This document shows positions 61,401-64,000 of a stretch of 64,000 nucleotides of DNA, one piece after another. The stretch covers positions 558,001 to 622,000 of the forward strand of contig NZ_JAJIWP010000002.1 of the NCBI RefSeq assembly GCF_020880975.1, given 5' to 3'. The first letter of the stretch is position 1. Each line of letters begins with the position of its first letter. The DNA is from Mucilaginibacter sp. UR6-1 (GTDB taxonomy: Bacteria; Bacteroidota; Bacteroidia; Sphingobacteriales; Sphingobacteriaceae). A program made the translations under genes and the position numbers. The notes under the pieces are model-generated. The model had not been told where the DNA came from. It saw only the letters and a list, made by a program, of their open reading frames with translations, and did not search any database.

Positions 61401-63594
61401 CATCGGCCACCAGCTTACCATGAAAACGCATCGGGTCTTTAGTCAGTTTAAGGTTTTGCATGTTAATGCTGTCAACCAAAAGCGTAGCATTTACCGATGG
61501 GTACTTTTTGTTCATGTTAGCCTTTGCATCCAGGTTAAAGTTGATGTTGGGGTCTTTCATAAACGCTTTGGCTACATAGCTGCCATTGCTGGCGCTGCCC
61601 CGCAGTACCAGGTTTTGATAGTTATAACCTTTTACGTAGGCTTTGTTCACGTTGCCATTAAAATTAAGGCTGGCATGTTTAGGATCGAGGCTTACCCCTT
61701 TTACATTGGCCGATAACGTTACCATGCCCACCATTTGCGGTTGCTTGGTAAGCGCGCCAACATTTAGGTTAACCGCCCTTATGTTGGCCGAATATTTTTC
61801 TTTGCCCTTACGTTTACCGCCGCGCATATTTGCCGTCAGATCAACCGCGCCATAGCTTGAGCGGAGGGCCATTTTGGTATCAAAATCCGTCATGCTGCCT
61901 TTAAAGGTACCCTTTAGGTTGATGTTGGCCGGAATGCTCACTGTAGACGGTATCATGCCTGCCGATGCCAGTTTGTATATATCGGTACGGGTGGTGTTAA
62001 ACTCCTTCAGGTTTACATTAAAATAAGCCTTGTTCATATCAGGCAGGCCGCGCATATCTGCAGATGCCCTGATGCGGGTACTGCCAAAGCCTAATAGTTC
62101 CAGGTCGCGGATGTGCAGATCGCTCACCTTGCCGTTTACCTTGCCATTTATGCGGAATACGGCATTGCGCAGGTTTCGCATTTGCGGCATAGTAGCCATG
62201 GCGGGCATCAGGAGGGTAACATCCTTCATGCCCAGGCGGCTGCCGTCAAGGTTGGCGTTTACACCCAGCGAACCGATATTTTTGCTGATGGCATCAATAG
62301 ACGGATAGCTAACCTCAACCGATTTTTGCAGCACGGTATTCGGTGTCTCCACCAGCAGATCCTTCAGGTAAGCGCTTTTGGGGCCGTAAAAAAAGTCGGT
62401 ATTGAATTTTTTAAGGACGAAGCCGCTTTTCTCGTTAAAGGTTACGGCATTGATGCGCCCTGATGAGCTATCCGGATTGTAGGATACATCTTGTATATCA
62501 ACATTCAGGTTTTTAATGTACATGTGCCCAGGGTCAAGGCCTGCTTTTAACGGCTTTTGGGCATTATTATCAAACCTGATATTATTATTATTAATAGTGA
62601 ACTTTTTAAGCGTAACCGCCCATGCCGATTTGGTTGGAGATGATACCAGTGTATCCACCGTTTTAACCGCTTTTTCGGCAGCCTTAACTACAGTTTGCGG
62701 TTTGGCAAAGGTTACCGAGGCATTGGTTTGGTCTAAGGTAATATTGGCGATGCCTACCTGTTGCTTCTTCAGATCTATCTTATCAAGTGCAACCAACAGC
62801 TTGCCCAGGTCAACCTTGGCGGCCATTTCGCCACTACGGTAGTCAACCTTTACTTTTGATATGTCTACCTCATCCAGGTCAAGCTCCATGTTCAACGGTT
62901 CGGTAGCGGCGGTATCGGTAACGGCGGTTTGGGCAATACTGCTGCCCTTAGGTGTTTGTATAATGGTAGCGTTAACGCCCGACAGGTTGATCTTCGGGAT
63001 GCCGAACTTCATCTTATCCAGGTCAAAATCCTTAATGCGGGTATCAAAGTGCCCTAACAGGAATTTGATATCGTTGCCGGTTGTTTCGTCCTTATATTTT
63101 ATGTTGATGCGATCGAGGATGATATCGCCCATGGCAAATTTCATGGTTGATGTGGTATCCTCCGGTTTTACTTCCTTTTTTTGCTCCCCGGCAAAAGCTT
63201 TTAGTATATAGTCGAAATTAAAGAGGCTGTCAGGCCCGCGGCTTATGTTGGCAGTAATGCCCTGCAGGTTAATCTCATTTATTTCAACCGTATTGTCAAG
63301 CAGTTTAAACAGGCTTATATCAACCTTCAGCTTATCACCGGCTATCAGGGTATCCCGTTTCTGATCCTCAAAATAAACATTCTCTAAAACTATAAGCTTT
63401 GGTAAACCTAACGATAGGTGACCGATCTCCACCTTAGTGCCTATCTTTTTTTGTAAAAATGTTACTGCTTTATTTTTGGCAAAATTTTGTACAGCGGGTA
63501 CCTGTATCAAAATAACTACAAGTAGTATTAAAAATATAACACTTGCAATTATCCAGAGAAGGGTTTTAAGGGCGATGCGTCCAAATTTTTTCAA
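58441..63594 (-). CDS. tamB: Translocation/assembly module protein TamB
   Basis: 1717-residue AsmA-like bridge protein that spans from inner to outer membrane and carries lipid and/or helps assemble barrels. Start is TTG at 63594 (MKKFGRIALKTLLWIIASVIFLILLVVILI, signal anchor); no ATG is in frame upstream. The long middle is beta-helical (repeated ...VNIxLKGxxxxxxx...), and the TamB C-terminal domain (DUF490) includes VLILGHFIGDNP and DFGLTSGEDYSSG. A final 55-residue highly charged tail (KRTAEEKALRRKYKQEEKRKKEEEDKRN..., QQQQQEEQQKKEQ) follows the canonical end. The gene directly precedes tamL. Confidence 0.95.
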   Translation of the reverse strand: MKKFGRIALKTLLWIIASVIFLILLVVILIQVPAVQNFAKNKAVTFLQKKIGTKVEIGHLSLGLPKLIVLENVYFEDQKRDTLIAGDKLKVDISLFKLLDNTVEINEINLQGITANISRGPDSLFNFDYILKAFAGEQKKEVKPEDTTSTMKFAMGDIILDRINIKYKDETTGNDIKFLLGHFDTRIKDFDLDKMKFGIPKINLSGVNATIIQTPKGSSIAQTAVTDTAATEPLNMELDLDEVDISKVKVDYRSGEMAAKVDLGKLLVALDKIDLKKQQVGIANITLDQTNASVTFAKPQTVVKAAEKAVKTVDTLVSSPTKSAWAVTLKKFTINNNNIRFDNNAQKPLKAGLDPGHMYIKNLNVDIQDVSYNPDSSSGRINAVTFNEKSGFVLKKFNTDFFYGPKSAYLKDLLVETPNTVLQKSVEVSYPSIDAISKNIGSLGVNANLDGSRLGMKDVTLLMPAMATMPQMRNLRNAVFRINGKVNGKVSDLHIRDLELLGFGSTRIRASADMRGLPDMNKAYFNVNLKEFNTTRTDIYKLASAGMIPSTVSIPANINLKGTFKGSMTDFDTKMALRSSYGAVDLTANMRGGKRKGKEKYSANIRAVNLNVGALTKQPQMVGMVTLSANVKGVSLDPKHASLNFNGNVNKAYVKGYNYQNLVLRGSASNGSYVAKAFMKDPNINFNLDAKANMNKKYPSVNATLLVDSINMQNLKLTKDPMRFHGKLVADVPTADPDYLNADIMLTDMLLIQKAQRIQLDTISLKSTATADSSSLWLKTPMLTAHMGGKYTLTGIAPAMQDVIAKYFNTALATGTKPAPKVKYPPQQFAFDIRFVKTPLVEQFAPNLKTLDPVLINGRFNSTTGELLVKGAIPKVVYGEQVVNNMALDVNTTDSALNYKLAVDEVKVSPSIDILYTSISGNLKNDKLFTSLQVRDRERKERYRIAGTLSVLPQQYQFSFVQDGLLLDYMPWAVNADNALQFGNKGILARNFTITNANQVLSVNSNPQQANSPIDVQFRNFKIETLTKMAQQDSLQVGGTINGDANVSNLQASPVFTAAINVGDFNFKGDTVGNIAIKVDNQTANAYAANVSITGKGNQVDLNGLYYTAPESRMDMNLNIVKLDMKSIQGFSFGAIRNASGDITGALKITGTPSAPAVRGDINFNKVGFNVSMLNSYFRMPQESITFNDEGIRFNDFTLVDSTGNKAVVSGSVYTKTYTDFAFGMNIKADNFRVINSTQADNKLFWGKLYINTDIKVRGDMNSPVVDATLTVNDKTDMTFVLPTADPSVEDREGVVEFIDKDAPKLDSILLARQLDSLRKSDVTGMDVSATININKNANFNIVVDERSGDMVKDLRGEASLNGGIDPSGKINLTGTYTVNHGSYNLSFATVKRQFLFKSGSTIQWTGDPTSANIDLTAIYIANVPPVDLIASQSDAQTLVMAKQKLPFNVNLNLKNELLKPNISFDIILPDSNYSMPQTVLTIVENKLAQVRQDPNELNKQVLGVLILGHFIGDNPLQSQGGGAGVEGAIRNSVSGLLTDQLNNLAGGLITGVDLDFGLTSGEDYSSGTATNRTDLNVGVSKRFLSDRLTVSVGNNFNLEGAQAGQKTTNIAGNVSVNYKLSRDGRYTLRAYRRDQFVVIQGQIVETGLGFTLTMDYNRFSEIFRKRTAEEKALRRKYKQEEKRKKEEEDKRNEALERKDEQQQQQEEQQKKEQPTN

Positions 63595-63765
63595 AATTGT
63601 AATATATTTTAGGGTGAAGAAAATACTGCGTGTTTAACATCAAATAACGTGCAACGTGAATTTTACCGGTAACAAACAAAATGGGAAAAGGCAACAAAAA
63701 GGGGCATTTCGGCACAAAAAACGAATTTTTGTTCGCTAATAATACGGTACTTAGTTTTTCAACAC

Positions 63766-63798
63766 TTGATAGGTTAAAGTTGTTTTTTAATAACTTTG
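63766..63798 (+). promoter_or_regulatory. Promoter of dnaE
   Basis: TTG (63766-63768), 22-base spacer, TAACTTTG (63791-63798), matching TTG / TAnnTTTG; ATG 63834 is 35 bases after. Confidence 0.65.
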
Positions 63799-63833
63799 TA
63801 TTTCTGCCTTTAAATTGATTTGGAGTTGTTGCT

Positions 63834-64000
63834 ATGCCTGATTTTTCCCATTTACACGTACATACCCAGTTTTCGCTACTTGATGGTGCCGCCGATATAG
63901 GTAAGCTTTACAAAAAGGCCGCTGCCGATGGCATGAAAGCCCTTGCCATTACCGATCATGGTAACATGTTCGGCGTATTCAAGTTTGTGGCCGAGGCGGG
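63834..64000 (+). CDS. dnaE: DNA polymerase III subunit alpha (5' end only)
   Basis: First 55 codons plus 2 bases of the replicative polymerase gene, cut by the window edge. Translation reads MPDFSHLHVHTQFSLLDGAA then DIGKLYKKAAADGMKALAIT and DHGNMFGVFKF, which is the PHP domain start of DnaE with its metal-binding motifs HxHTxFSxLDG and ITDHGNM. It diverges from tamB with a clear promoter in the 239-base gap. Confidence 0.96.
   Translation, partial: MPDFSHLHVHTQFSLLDGAADIGKLYKKAAADGMKALAITDHGNMFGVFKFVAEA

Overview
The window is 64 kb of a Bacteroidota chromosome, most likely a member of the Sphingobacteriaceae (Mucilaginibacter/Pedobacter type). The reasons are a SusC/SusD pair, DUF2911, DUF3810 and DUF6263 proteins, a BamA-like TamL lipoprotein next to TamB, several Bacteroidota-type promoters (TTG / TAnnTTTG), scarce Shine-Dalgarno sites, and short palindromic intergenic repeats. 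No rRNA, tRNA, CRISPR array, integrase or transposase was seen. Genus-level placement is inference.

Layout. 0-5 kb: an orphan SusC/SusD uptake pair. 5-9.4 kb: an M48 membrane protease, an aldo/keto reductase and folC. 9.4-17.8 kb: a minus-strand cluster of a large TPR protein, an outer-membrane beta-barrel, an HU-domain/SPOR membrane protein, ExbB, ExbD and a TonB-like protein, which looks like a dedicated Ton/Tol-type envelope energy module. 17.9-19.5 kb: two stand-alone receiver proteins flanking two paralogous mini zinc-ribbon proteins in an AT-rich stretch. 19.7-25 kb: BamA-like barrel, glycine-zipper protein, GlxA-type regulator, NTF2-like lipoprotein, Bcr/CflA transporter, small lipoprotein. 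25.2-29.6 kb: an SPFH protein with four N-terminal repeats, a divergent ECF sigma/anti-sigma pair, DUF6263 and DUF4126 proteins. 30.4-33 kb: an Mla-type lipid transporter (MlaE, ATPase, MlaD). 33-41.8 kb: small unknowns, a desaturase strongly resembling eukaryotic dihydroceramide delta-4 desaturase, DUF2911 and DUF3810 proteins, a hydrolase and an ArnT-like glycosyltransferase. 41.9-45.3 kb: the complete dTDP-L-rhamnose operon. 45.5-50.3 kb: miaA, a PRiA4-like acidic protein, cca, tsaC and a GT9 glycosyltransferase. 50.4-55.6 kb: dapD, S4 RNA-binding protein, OmpH-like lipoprotein, gyrB, a retropepsin-like protein. 56-63.6 kb: tamL and tamB. The window ends in the first 55 codons of dnaE.

The most unusual signals are: (i) the desaturase, colinear with DEGS-type sphingolipid desaturases; (ii) a set of different-sequence but same-architecture palindromes built from short repeated words, which fill whole intergenic gaps and abut stop codons; (iii) the vault-like repeat-SPFH-helix architecture of the 624-residue protein; (iv) the receiver/zinc-ribbon quartet; (v) predicted leaderless or near-leaderless mRNAs. 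Five predicted start sites are not ATG (TTG for tamB, the 19.5 kb receiver and the 18.6 kb zinc-ribbon protein; TTG or GTG for the sigma factor; GTG for the 29.8 kb unknown).
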